Shown: one piece after another, positions 28,252 to 36,182 of the stretch
Layout of the letters: each line of letters opens with the position of its first letter
How positions within the stretch are numbered: position 1 is the stretch's first letter
Assembly (NCBI GenBank): GCA_030066085.1
Contig: JASJCI010000028.1
Span: 29,795 to 93,794 of the forward strand
Direction: 5' to 3'
Origin: Gammaproteobacteria bacterium
GTDB taxonomy: Bacteria; Pseudomonadota; Gammaproteobacteria; GCA-001735895
DNA: 64,000 nt
Position numbers and translations under genes: made by a program
The notes under the pieces: model-generated
Databases searched by the model: none
Seen by the model: the letters and a program-made list of their open reading frames with translations, nothing else
What the model was told of the DNA's origin: nothing

Positions 28252-29049
28252 ATGTCCGCGATCGAAAACCTGCTGCAGGTCATGCGTGACCTGCGCCACC
28301 CGGAAACCGGCTGTCCCTGGGACATCCGCCAGACCAGCGCGTCGATTGCGCCCTATACGCTCGACGAAACCCACGAGCTGATCGACGCGATCGAACGCGA
28401 CGACACCGACAACCTCAGGGAAGAACTCGGCGACCTGCTGTTCAATATCGTTTTCCATGCGCGTATCGCCGAGGAGCAGGGCCAGTTCGACTTCGACGAC
28501 GTGGCGCGCGGTATCGCCGACAAGATGCTGCGCCGCCATCCGCACGTGTTCGGCGACGAGCGCAATCGACCGACCGACGAGGCCGAACTGTCGCGGCGCT
28601 GGCAGGCGTTCAAGGACGCGGAAAAAGAGTCCGCCGGCAAAGACAGCTCCGCACAGGCGCAGACCGATCTCGAGGGGTCGCTGAACTCGCCGCTGTACCA
28701 GGCCAAGAAACTGCAGAAAGACGCGGCACGCGAGGGTTTCGACTGGCCGGACATCAGGCCGGTGTTCGACAAGCTCGAGGAAGAACTGCACGAGCTGCGG
28801 CAGGCATTCGACGAGGGTGACGCCGAGGCGATCACCGACGAACTCGGTGACCTGCTGTTCGTCTGCGTCAATGTCGCGCGCCACGCGAAGGTCAACCCCG
28901 AGATCGCACTGCGCCGGACCAACCGCAAGTTTGCCCGGCGCTATGCCTACGTGCAGGCGCAAATGGCAGCCGCCGGTATCCCGATGGAGCAGTCGAGACT
29001 GGACGCCATGGAAACCTTTTGGCAGCAGGCCAAGCAGGCCGTGGATTGA
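28252..29049 (+). CDS. mazG: nucleoside triphosphate pyrophosphohydrolase
   Basis: 265 residues with two tandem MazG domains. The first has CPWDIRQT and DETHELIDAIE followed by REELGDLLFNIVFHARI. The second has EEELHELRQAF and DELGDLLFVCVNVARH. The ExxE and ExxD metal sites are complete in both. It hydrolyses NTPs/dNTPs to monophosphates and lowers ppGpp-linked death in E. coli. It is followed four bases later by a TetR gene, probably in one transcript. Confidence 0.95.
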   Translation: MSAIENLLQVMRDLRHPETGCPWDIRQTSASIAPYTLDETHELIDAIERDDTDNLREELGDLLFNIVFHARIAEEQGQFDFDDVARGIADKMLRRHPHVFGDERNRPTDEAELSRRWQAFKDAEKESAGKDSSAQAQTDLEGSLNSPLYQAKKLQKDAAREGFDWPDIRPVFDKLEEELHELRQAFDEGDAEAITDELGDLLFVCVNVARHAKVNPEIALRRTNRKFARRYAYVQAQMAAAGIPMEQSRLDAMETFWQQAKQAVD

Positions 29050-29053
29050 AGCC

Positions 29054-29638
29054 GTGACCCGCAGCAGGCTCGCCACCGAACAGCGCCTGATCGATGCGGT
29101 CGGCCGCCTGCTGCTCGAGCAGGGTTACCCGGCGGTCGGCATCAACGCGATCGCGCGCGAGGCCGGCTGTGACAAGGTCCTGATCTACCGCTACTTCGGC
29201 GGACTCGACGAACTGCTGCTGGCCTTCGCCGCCACCACCGAACTGTGGTGGAATATCGACGAAATCATCACCGAAAGCGCCGCCGACTGCGCCGATGTTG
29301 CGCTCGCCGACTATCTCAACACGCTGCTGGACCGCTATGTCGCCGCACTCGAGGCGCGCCCCCTCGCGCTCGAAATAATGGCCTGGGAAATGTCGGCGCA
29401 AAACAGCCTGACCGACGCGCTGGCGCGCACCCGCAGCGAACGGGGCATGGCGCTGGTGCGCCGTATCCGCGAGTACTACGCGCAACCGAATATCGATATC
29501 GGCGGTATCCTTGGCGTATTCGGTGCCGCGATCAACTACCTCGTCATCCGCACGCGCAAGCGCTCGCAGCAGTACAAAACCGAGGAATGGTGGCGGCTGC
29601 AACAGACGATCGCCGGCCTGCTGCGTGCGCATGCCTGA
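29054..29638 (+). CDS. TetR-family transcriptional regulator
   Basis: 194 residues from GTG 29054, four bases after mazG. The N-terminal HTH is clear: RLIDAVGRLLLEQGYPAVGINAIAREAGCDKVLIYRYFGG (cited in part), with the recognition helix around CDKVLIYRYF. The C-terminal helical ligand domain is generic. Its last codons overlap the next gene by eight bases. The target and ligand are unknown. Confidence 0.88.
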   Translation: MTRSRLATEQRLIDAVGRLLLEQGYPAVGINAIAREAGCDKVLIYRYFGGLDELLLAFAATTELWWNIDEIITESAADCADVALADYLNTLLDRYVAALEARPLALEIMAWEMSAQNSLTDALARTRSERGMALVRRIREYYAQPNIDIGGILGVFGAAINYLVIRTRKRSQQYKTEEWWRLQQTIAGLLRAHA

Positions 29639-30137
29639 AGCAGGCGCAGTCCTGCGACTCGACGATGACGACACCGGCGAGGTCGGCCGGCTGCTCGCGC
29701 GCTTCGGCCTGCAGCTCGAAATCTGCGCTTCGCGCAGCCCCATTCCCGGCAGCTTCTGGGGCGGTGAAGAGGCCGGGCTGCGCGCCAACCGGCTGTACGC
29801 GCGCCGCGATACCCCGCTGCACTCGATCCTGCACGAAGCCTGCCACTACATCTGCGCGGATCCCGCGAGCCGCGCGACCCTCGATACCGATGCCGGCAGC
29901 GACGATCTCGAGGAGTGCGCGGTCTGCTACCTGCAGATCCTGCTCGCGGATGCGCTCGCGGGCCTCGGCCGCGCGCGCATGCTGGCCGACATGGACCGCT
30001 GGGGCTACAGTTTTCGCCTCGGCTCCGCGGCCGCCTGGTTTGCGCAGGATGCCGAGGATGCCCGCGCCTGGCTCGCGCGGCACGGCCTGATCGACGCCGA
30101 CGGCGAACCGACCTTCCGCCTGCGTCCCGGCGCCTGA
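29631..30137 (+). CDS. putative HEXXH zinc metalloprotein
   Basis: 168 residues from ATG 29631, overlapping the TetR gene. It holds a zincin core, LHEACHYI, with His68, Glu69 and His72. A candidate third ligand is Glu at about 99-100 (DDLEECAVCYLQ), a gluzincin-like spacing. There is no signal peptide, so it is cytosolic. It is not recognised as a named family from sequence alone. Position behind a TetR gene suggests co-regulation. It could be a small peptidase or a structural metal protein. Confidence 0.65.
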   Translation: MPEAGAVLRLDDDDTGEVGRLLARFGLQLEICASRSPIPGSFWGGEEAGLRANRLYARRDTPLHSILHEACHYICADPASRATLDTDAGSDDLEECAVCYLQILLADALAGLGRARMLADMDRWGYSFRLGSAAAWFAQDAEDARAWLARHGLIDADGEPTFRLRPGA

Positions 30138-30277
30138 ACCCGGCTGCCGCGGCGCTTCCGCACGGGCTATTTTCCGCTAAAGATCCGCCCGTATCGACCG
30201 ATATAGCTGCTGTCAGCGTAACTTCGGCTGCGCTGTACCCGGTTTATCCGCACAACGATGGCAGGCAGGAGCAAAGG

Positions 30278-31033
30278 GTGGATATCGCAACACTGGTAGG
30301 ATTTTTACTGGCGTACATTATTATCGGCGCGGCTATCGCGCTCGGCGGTCCGTTCAATATCTTCGTCAATGCACCGTCGATGCTGGTCGTTATCGGTGGT
30401 ACCTTCGCGGTCACCCTGATGCGCATCACGCTGGCTAATTTCCTCGGTTCTTTCAAGATTGCGCTCAAGGGCTTTTTTTACAAGCTGGACACCCCGCAGA
30501 ACCTGATCGACGAATCGGTCGAACTGGCCAACATCGCGCGCAAGGAAGGTATCCTCGCACTCGAAGGCCGCGACATCAGCAACGGCTTTCTCGAGCGCGG
30601 CATCAGCCTGTGTATCGACGGCCATGCACCCGACGTGGTCAAGAACCTGCTGGCCAAGGACATCAACATGTCGATCGAACGCCATACCCTCGGCGCCGAC
30701 ATGTTCAAGGCAATGGCCACCTATGCGCCGGCGATGGGCATGATCGGCACCCTGATCGGCCTGGTGCAGATGCTGTCCAACATGTCGGACCCGGCCGCGA
30801 TCGGCCCGGCGATGGCGGTAGCCCTGCTGACCACCCTGTACGGCGCGATCATCGCCAACGCCTTTGCCTCGCCGCTGGCGGAAAAGCTGATCCTGATCAG
30901 CGGCTACGAAAAACTCAACAAGGACCTTATCCTCGAATCGATCGGCGGTATCCAGGAAGGCACCAACCCGCGGGTACTCAAGCAGTTGCTCAATGCCTAC
31001 CTGCCGGAATCCAAGCGCCAGGAAGACGAGTAG
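30278..31033 (+). CDS. pomA: sodium-type flagellar stator protein PomA (MotA family)
   Basis: A 251-residue inner-membrane protein, probably with four helices. Membrane regions are at about 3-22, 28-48, 150-170 and 182-205. The block TYAPAMGMIGTLIGLVQMLSNM followed by AIGPAMAVALLTTLYGAI (cited in parts) is very close to Vibrio PomA, including the order and spacing. The cytosolic loop carries the charged residues that contact FliG. The start is GTG 30278 with AGGAG at 30267-30271. pomB follows after three bases. Confidence 0.93.
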   Translation: MDIATLVGFLLAYIIIGAAIALGGPFNIFVNAPSMLVVIGGTFAVTLMRITLANFLGSFKIALKGFFYKLDTPQNLIDESVELANIARKEGILALEGRDISNGFLERGISLCIDGHAPDVVKNLLAKDINMSIERHTLGADMFKAMATYAPAMGMIGTLIGLVQMLSNMSDPAAIGPAMAVALLTTLYGAIIANAFASPLAEKLILISGYEKLNKDLILESIGGIQEGTNPRVLKQLLNAYLPESKRQEDE

Positions 31034-31036
31034 AAC

Positions 31037-31948
31037 ATGAGCGAGGAATGCAACTGCCCTCCCTGCGAAGAAGGCCTGCCACCCTGGCTCGCGACCTTCG
31101 CCGACATGATGGCGCTACTGATGTGCTTCTTCGTGCTGCTGCTGTCGTTCGCGGAGATGGACGTACTCAAGTTCAAGCAGGTTGCCGGCGCGCTCAAACT
31201 CGCCTTTGGCGTACAGCGTATCGTCAAGGCTACCGAGATTCCGAAAGGCACCAGCGTAATTGCCAAGCAATACAGCCCGGGCAAGCCCACCGAGGTAACG
31301 CCACTCGAAATCATGCGCGAGAAGACTACCGACGATACCAAGACCAACCTCGACTATACCGACTCGACCTCGCGTAACGACGGCGGCATGGGCGAGGCCG
31401 AGGCCGAGATCATCGCGCAGCAAAAGGCCGAGCGCGAAGCCCGGGCCCAGGCCGAAGAACTGCAGGACGAACTGGCGACGGCAATCAGCGAAGGCCTGAT
31501 CGAGGTCGACGCATTCGCCGACCGCGTGCTGATCCGAATCCGTGAACGCGGCTCCTTCGGTTCCGGCCGCGCCGAGCTGAAGAACGAATTCCTGCCGATC
31601 CTGAAGATGATCGCCGACGTGCTCAACAAGCGTGATGGCCATTTCGTGATTTCCGGGCATACGGATGACATCCCGATCGAAACAAAACGCTTTCGCTCCA
31701 ACTGGGACTTGTCCTCGGCGCGTGCCGCCAGCGTGGTGCACTTCTTCATCCAGGAAGGCGATATCGATCCGGAGCGCATGGAAATACGCGCCCTGTCCGA
31801 CAACGAACCCATCGTGCCGAATGACAGCTGGGAAAATCGCGCGCAGAACCGGCGCGTCGAAATCAGCGTGCTGCACGGCAATCGCCACGCCATCGACGTG
31901 CCGTCGCCCGCGGACAACGTCGACTTCGTCGAACAGCCGGACGGTTAG
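31037..31948 (+). CDS. pomB: sodium-type flagellar stator protein PomB (MotB family)
   Basis: 303 residues. The cytosolic start CNCPPCEEGLPPWL leads into one membrane helix (about 17-40) with the ion-carrying Asp in TFADMMALLMCFFVLLLSF. Then come DVLKFKQVAGALK and KGTSVIA, as in Vibrio PomB. The C-terminal OmpA-like peptidoglycan-binding domain has SGHTDDIPI and SNWDLSSARA. Resemblance to PomB rather than MotB supports sodium drive, although ion choice is not provable from sequence. It is in an operon with pomA and the PilZ gene. Confidence 0.93.
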   Translation: MSEECNCPPCEEGLPPWLATFADMMALLMCFFVLLLSFAEMDVLKFKQVAGALKLAFGVQRIVKATEIPKGTSVIAKQYSPGKPTEVTPLEIMREKTTDDTKTNLDYTDSTSRNDGGMGEAEAEIIAQQKAEREARAQAEELQDELATAISEGLIEVDAFADRVLIRIRERGSFGSGRAELKNEFLPILKMIADVLNKRDGHFVISGHTDDIPIETKRFRSNWDLSSARAASVVHFFIQEGDIDPERMEIRALSDNEPIVPNDSWENRAQNRRVEISVLHGNRHAIDVPSPADNVDFVEQPDG

Positions 31949-31951
31949 GGT

Positions 31952-32515
31952 ATGACCAGCGAACGCCGGCGGTTTTTCCGTATCGACGACGAGGTTATGC
32001 TCGGCTACGAGGTCATCGAACAGGCCGGCGTGGACGCGCGCCTGGACGACTTCTGGCAAAACGAGCACGCCTTTTCGATCCGCAACAACTACAACTTCCA
32101 GATCGAGCAGCAGATCGCGGACTTCAACAAGATCGAGAAAAAAATGCCCGAGCTGGCGCGCTACCTGTCGGTCATGCAGGCGCAGATCGACCTCATCACC
32201 GAGCGCCTGGTCGAAGACGAGCAGGACGCGGCGTTGAAACGTTACGACGCCAACCTCAGTGCACAGGGCATTTCGTTCAGCGATCAAATCTCACCGCCCG
32301 TGGAAGCGCTGGTCGAAGTCAATCTCAAGCTATTGCCCTCCGGACTCAGGCTTGTCATCATTGCGCGGGTAATCAAGGTCGAAGATCAGCCGGAACCCGG
32401 TCACTACCGGGTTTCGCTGGATTTCGAGTACGTGCATGAAGCCGATCGGGAAATCCTGATCAAACACGTCCACGGCAAACAGATGGAATCACTGAGCAGC
32501 GCGCAGGATTTTTAG
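31952..32515 (+). CDS. PilZ-domain protein (putative c-di-GMP receptor)
   Basis: 187 residues. RRRFFRIDD at 5-13 gives the RxxxR half of the c-di-GMP site, and NLSAQGISF near 104-112 gives the (D/N)xSxxG half. Between them is a predicted helical region (about 45-95), longer than in a minimal PilZ, which suggests a dimerising coiled coil. It begins three bases after pomB, so it is a good candidate for a c-di-GMP brake or assembly factor for the stator, comparable in role to YcgR or FlgZ. That role is inferred from position. Confidence 0.8.
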   Translation: MTSERRRFFRIDDEVMLGYEVIEQAGVDARLDDFWQNEHAFSIRNNYNFQIEQQIADFNKIEKKMPELARYLSVMQAQIDLITERLVEDEQDAALKRYDANLSAQGISFSDQISPPVEALVEVNLKLLPSGLRLVIIARVIKVEDQPEPGHYRVSLDFEYVHEADREILIKHVHGKQMESLSSAQDF

Positions 32516-32522
32516 GGCGACA

Positions 32523-33959
32523 ATGAGCGAACAAGCGGCGCGGTCCTGGCTGGCGAAACACAGCCAGGTCATCCCGGCCCTGCAGGTTCACCATCGTCGG
32601 GCACTGGACATCATCGAGGATCGCAGCAAAACCCTGCGGGACCTGGCGGAGGTGGTCGCGCTCGACCCCGGCCTGTCGATTACCCTGCTGCACGAGGTCA
32701 ACAACAAGCTCAAGCTTGGCGGCAAACCCCCGGTCGATTCAGTCGGCAGCGCACTCGGCCTGCTCGGCGACAGCGTTATCGCCGACCTGGTCATGCAGCA
32801 CCCGGTCCTCGAGCAGGATATTCCCGACATCGAACGCCGGCGCAGCTACCAGCAACTGGTCAGCCGGATTTACCACCTGCTCGCGCAGCTCGACGCATTC
32901 ATCGCGCTGCAGGGCGTGCGCGCGGTGGAAGAAGTTCACTGCGCCGGATTGCTGCACAACGTCGGCGAAATCTGCGCTTGCCTGTTCGCCCACGAGCACT
33001 ACCTCAAGTACCTCGACAAGTTTCGCGAGGTCGGCATCGGCGCCAACAGCGCCAAGGCGGTATTCGGCTTCAGCTTCCACGAACTCGGGCGCCAGTACGC
33101 GGATCGCGCCTGCCTGCCACCGCTGGTGACCGAATCGCTCGACGAAAACATCCCGCCAGGACGCAAGGCGCGGCTGATCCAGCTCGCCGCCGACATTGCG
33201 CACCAGGCCGAAACCGGCTGGTATCACATGGCGATGAAGGCAACCGCCGACGTCGCGGCCAATTTCCTCAACCAGTCGCCCGACGAACTCGAAAAAAGTA
33301 TCCACCGGGTGGCAGTCGAAGCCGCCCGCGCCTGCCCGCTGGAAGACGTGTTACCGGCGGCCGCGCGCCTGATCCTGCAGCCGGATCGCGATCCCGGCGA
33401 ACGGCCGCGGCCGGCAGTGGAAGAAACGCCGCGCGACAAGGGACGCCTGTTCGAAACCCGGGTCAAGGCCCTGCTCAAATTGCCGCGCGCCACCCAGGCG
33501 CAGTTGCTGGAACTGCTGATGTCGCACCTGCACGACGACCTGCACCTGTCGCGCGTGGTCCTGATGCTGCTGTCAGGTAACCGTGACAAGCTCGGCACGC
33601 GCGCCGCGCGCGGACTCGATCCCGATTCACCGATCCGCACGCTGGTACTGGACGTCAGCCAGCCCGGCCTGCTCACGACCCTGCTGGCGAAACCGCAGGC
33701 GCTGTGGGTCGATCCCGACAGTTACCCGAAATACGAGCCGGCGCTGCCACCCAAGTTCAAGGCCAGCTTCCTGCACGAAAACTTTTTCCTGATGTCGCTG
33801 TTCATCGCCAACCGCCCGATCGGGCTGGTATTCTGCGATCGCGCGCTGTCGGTGCACAAGCTCGACAAGACCTGCTACAACCAGTTCAAGTCGGCCCTGC
33901 TGCTGACCGGCATGGGCCTTACCTACCTGGCGAAACGGCGGCCGAAGGGTTCGGTGTAG
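32523..33959 (+). CDS. HDOD-domain signalling protein
   Basis: 478 residues. The HDOD domain spans about 18-230 (SKTLRDLAEVVALDPGLSITLLHEVN, cited in part; then AGLLHNVGEICACLFAHEHY). The HD-type His is partly kept, but the domain is probably non-catalytic, as in other HDOD proteins. The C-terminal half (about 300-470) is an alpha/beta sensory region of GAF-like appearance (HENFFLMSLFIANRPIGLVFCDR). It is the last gene of pomA-pomB-PilZ-HDOD. Its final 41 bp overlap the convergent LysR gene. Some HDOD proteins tune c-di-GMP or motility. Confidence 0.8.
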   Translation: MSEQAARSWLAKHSQVIPALQVHHRRALDIIEDRSKTLRDLAEVVALDPGLSITLLHEVNNKLKLGGKPPVDSVGSALGLLGDSVIADLVMQHPVLEQDIPDIERRRSYQQLVSRIYHLLAQLDAFIALQGVRAVEEVHCAGLLHNVGEICACLFAHEHYLKYLDKFREVGIGANSAKAVFGFSFHELGRQYADRACLPPLVTESLDENIPPGRKARLIQLAADIAHQAETGWYHMAMKATADVAANFLNQSPDELEKSIHRVAVEAARACPLEDVLPAAARLILQPDRDPGERPRPAVEETPRDKGRLFETRVKALLKLPRATQAQLLELLMSHLHDDLHLSRVVLMLLSGNRDKLGTRAARGLDPDSPIRTLVLDVSQPGLLTTLLAKPQALWVDPDSYPKYEPALPPKFKASFLHENFFLMSLFIANRPIGLVFCDRALSVHKLDKTCYNQFKSALLLTGMGLTYLAKRRPKGSV

Positions 33960-34857
33960 CCGCCGCACCCGCTTGCAGCAGCCAGTCGCGCAGGTTAACC
34001 GCGGCCGGCGACAGCTCGCGATTTTCGTCCCAGGTCAGGTAGTAGCCGCCGGGTGCATCGATTTCCAGGTCGCCCAGCCGCACCAGCTTGCCGCGTTCGA
34101 TCAGGCCCTCGACCTGCGAGTGCCAGCCCAGCGCCACGCCCTGGTTTTCCTCGGCCGCCTGCAGCGCGACGACGTAATTGTTGAACCGCCGAAAACGGGC
34201 CTGCGAGAAATCGCAGCCCCACTGCGCGAACCAGGCACCCCAGCCGATCCAGGCCGGATCGAGGCTGTCGAGCCTGAGCAGCGGCAGCTCGAGTAACTGC
34301 GCCGCCTCGGTCAGCGCATGCCGTTGCGCGAACTCGATACCGCACACCGGGTAGATGCGATCGCCGAACAGTTCGACCGCGCATTCGCCGCGCCAGCGCC
34401 CGTCACCGTATCGCAGGCGGATATCGGCGGCGGCAAAACCGGGATCGTCCGGGTTGTCCGAGATAGCGTGGTTGAGGTTGATATCCCTGTGTCGCCGCCA
34501 GAAATCGCCGAGCCGCGGCATCAGCCACAAGGACGCGAAAGCCGTGGTCGCGGCGACAGTCACGTCGCGGCGCTGGCCGCGGCTGCGCAGCTCCTGGCAA
34601 ACCTTGCCGATCTGCTGGAAACCGTTGGCCAGTACCTGGAACAGGTCGCGTCCCTGGGCGGTCAGCTCAACCCCGCGCGGACGCCGGGTGAACAGCACGC
34701 AGTTGAGCTCGGTCTCCAGTGCCTTGACCTGGCGGCTAACCGCGCCGAGGGTCACGCCGAGCTCACCCGCGGCCGCGGTCAGGCTGCCATGACGCGCACA
34801 GGCGTCGAAGACGTTGAGACTGGTCAGGTTGGGCAACTGGTAATAGCGGCGCGCCAT
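33919..34857 (-). CDS. GcvA-type LysR transcriptional regulator
   Basis: 312 residues from ATG 34857. The N terminus ARRYYQLPNLTSLNVFDACARHGSLTAAAGELGVTLGAVSRQ (cited in part) is the GcvA-like winged helix. The effector domain contains WGAWFAQWG and a late GVALGWHSQVEGLIERGKLV. It is divergent from the Rieske oxygenase gene across 127 bp containing two dyads, so it probably controls it. An upstream ATG at 34887 is possible but would precede the conserved MARRYY start. The 3' end overlaps the HDOD gene antisense. Confidence 0.88.
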   Translation of the reverse strand: MARRYYQLPNLTSLNVFDACARHGSLTAAAGELGVTLGAVSRQVKALETELNCVLFTRRPRGVELTAQGRDLFQVLANGFQQIGKVCQELRSRGQRRDVTVAATTAFASLWLMPRLGDFWRRHRDINLNHAISDNPDDPGFAAADIRLRYGDGRWRGECAVELFGDRIYPVCGIEFAQRHALTEAAQLLELPLLRLDSLDPAWIGWGAWFAQWGCDFSQARFRRFNNYVVALQAAEENQGVALGWHSQVEGLIERGKLVRLGDLEIDAPGGYYLTWDENRELSPAAVNLRDWLLQAGAAATPNPSAAVSPGR

Positions 34858-34867
34858 GATATTCGAG

Positions 34868-34882
34868 TTTACCTGAGGTAAA
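34868..34882. promoter_or_regulatory. dyad next to the lysR start (TTTACC-3-GGTAAA)
   Basis: A perfect 6-bp inverted repeat with the 3-nt spacer TGA, located 11 bp upstream of the LysR start codon in the divergent gap. The position suits autoregulation by the LysR protein. Confidence 0.4.
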
Positions 34883-34893
34883 GGCATTCTGCA

Positions 34894-34914
34894 GATTTGG
34901 AATATTGCCAAATC
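34894..34914. promoter_or_regulatory. dyad in the lysR/Rieske gap (GATTTGG-7-CCAAATC)
   Basis: A perfect 7-bp inverted repeat with a 7-nt spacer. It contains the T-N11-A pattern of LysR operators and is placed 70 bp upstream of the Rieske start, where an activation site would sit. Binding by the adjacent regulator is inferred. Confidence 0.45.
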
Positions 34915-34984
34915 GTCCGTTTCGGCGCAAATTCAGGCTTCCGCTAGCTGCCCGCCGCGGCGGGCCCGATTCGAGGTACACGCC

Positions 34985-36154
34985 ATGATTACACAAGACG
35001 TTTCCGCGCTGGACCTGCAGCAGGTACTGCAACCGATCGAACACGCCACCGGCCTGCCCAACCAGGCTTACGTCAGCGAAGCGTTTCTCGCGCACGAACG
35101 CGAGAGTGTTTTCGCCAGCAGCTGGACCGGACTCTGGTTCGCCAGCGACCTGCCCAAGCCCGGTTACGTCAAGCCGATCGATTTCATGGGGTTACCGCTG
35201 GTCATCCTGCGCGACAAACAGGACCGAATCCGGGTGTTTCACAACGTCTGCAGCCATCGCGGCATGATCCTGGTGCACGAGGAAATGGAGGTGCAGGGTG
35301 CGCTGCGCTGCAAGTACCACTCCTGGTCGTACAGCCTGGACGGCGAACTCAAGGGGACACCCCATCTCGGCGGCATCGGACAGCATCGCGCTCCCGGCTT
35401 CGAGCACTGCGAACATGGTCTCAAGCCGGTGCGCTCGACCGTGTGGATGGACGTTATCTTCATCAACCTGTCGGGTGACGCCCCCGATTTCGATGAATAC
35501 ATTCAGCCGCTGAACGAAAAGTGGCAGGGTTATCTTGGCGACACCGGGCTCGAGCGCATGCGCAGCGCGGTCAACGGCAAGGGCATGCAGATCGAGGTCA
35601 GGTCGAACTGGAAACTGGCGGTGGAAAACTACTGCGAGAGTTACCACCTGCCGTGGATTCATCCCGGGCTTAACACCTATTCGCGCCTGGAAGACCATTA
35701 TCACATCATGTACGGCGACAATTTCGGCGGCCAGGGTAGCCTCGCCTATCGCCTGTTCGACCAGGCCGGCAGTCCGCTGCCGCGCTTTCCCGAGTGGCCC
35801 GAGGACAAGCTGGAACAGGCGGAGTACGTCTCCTTTTACCCCAACGTGCTGCTCGGCATCCAGGCGGATCATACCTTCACGATGATCATCGAACCGGTTG
35901 CCTGCAACCGCTCGAGAGAACACCTGCGCCTCTACTACGTCGGTGACGACGCGGTCGGCGACGAACATGCCGCGAGTCGCAACGCGATTCTCGAGTCATG
36001 GCGGGTCGTGTTCAGCGAGGATATCGACGCGGTCGAGGGTATGCAGCGCGGCCGGCTGTCGCCTGGCTACGGCGGCGGCGTGTTTTCACCGGCGATGGAT
36101 AATCCCACCCATCATTTCCACCAGTGGGTGGCGCGCAAGCTCGCGGCCGCCTGA
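34985..36154 (+). CDS. Rieske non-heme iron oxygenase, alpha subunit (quaternary-amine type)
   Basis: 389 residues. The Rieske 2Fe-2S site is CSHRG near residue 90 and CKYHSW near 110, with Cys-His pairs complete. The mononuclear iron site is in NYCESYHLPWIHP (two His) with a later Asp in SEDIDAVEGMQRGR. The overall sequence is closest to the choline monooxygenase, carnitine oxygenase (CntA) and glycine-betaine or stachydrine demethylase group. It therefore probably oxidises an N-methylated amine. The reductase partner is not in this window. The divergent GcvA-type regulator probably controls it. Confidence 0.87.
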   Translation: MITQDVSALDLQQVLQPIEHATGLPNQAYVSEAFLAHERESVFASSWTGLWFASDLPKPGYVKPIDFMGLPLVILRDKQDRIRVFHNVCSHRGMILVHEEMEVQGALRCKYHSWSYSLDGELKGTPHLGGIGQHRAPGFEHCEHGLKPVRSTVWMDVIFINLSGDAPDFDEYIQPLNEKWQGYLGDTGLERMRSAVNGKGMQIEVRSNWKLAVENYCESYHLPWIHPGLNTYSRLEDHYHIMYGDNFGGQGSLAYRLFDQAGSPLPRFPEWPEDKLEQAEYVSFYPNVLLGIQADHTFTMIIEPVACNRSREHLRLYYVGDDAVGDEHAASRNAILESWRVVFSEDIDAVEGMQRGRLSPGYGGGVFSPAMDNPTHHFHQWVARKLAAA

Positions 36155-36173
36155 GTCGCCCCGGCCGGGCGAC
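36155..36173. terminator. hairpin between convergent Rieske and ChaN genes
   Basis: GTCGCCC (36155-36161) pairs perfectly with GGGCGAC (36167-36173) around a 5-nt loop. It starts directly after the Rieske stop, in the 28-bp gap before the ChaN stop. There is no T run, so it may act as a weak bidirectional terminator or 3' stabiliser. Confidence 0.35.
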
Positions 36174-36182
36174 GCGCCCCGG

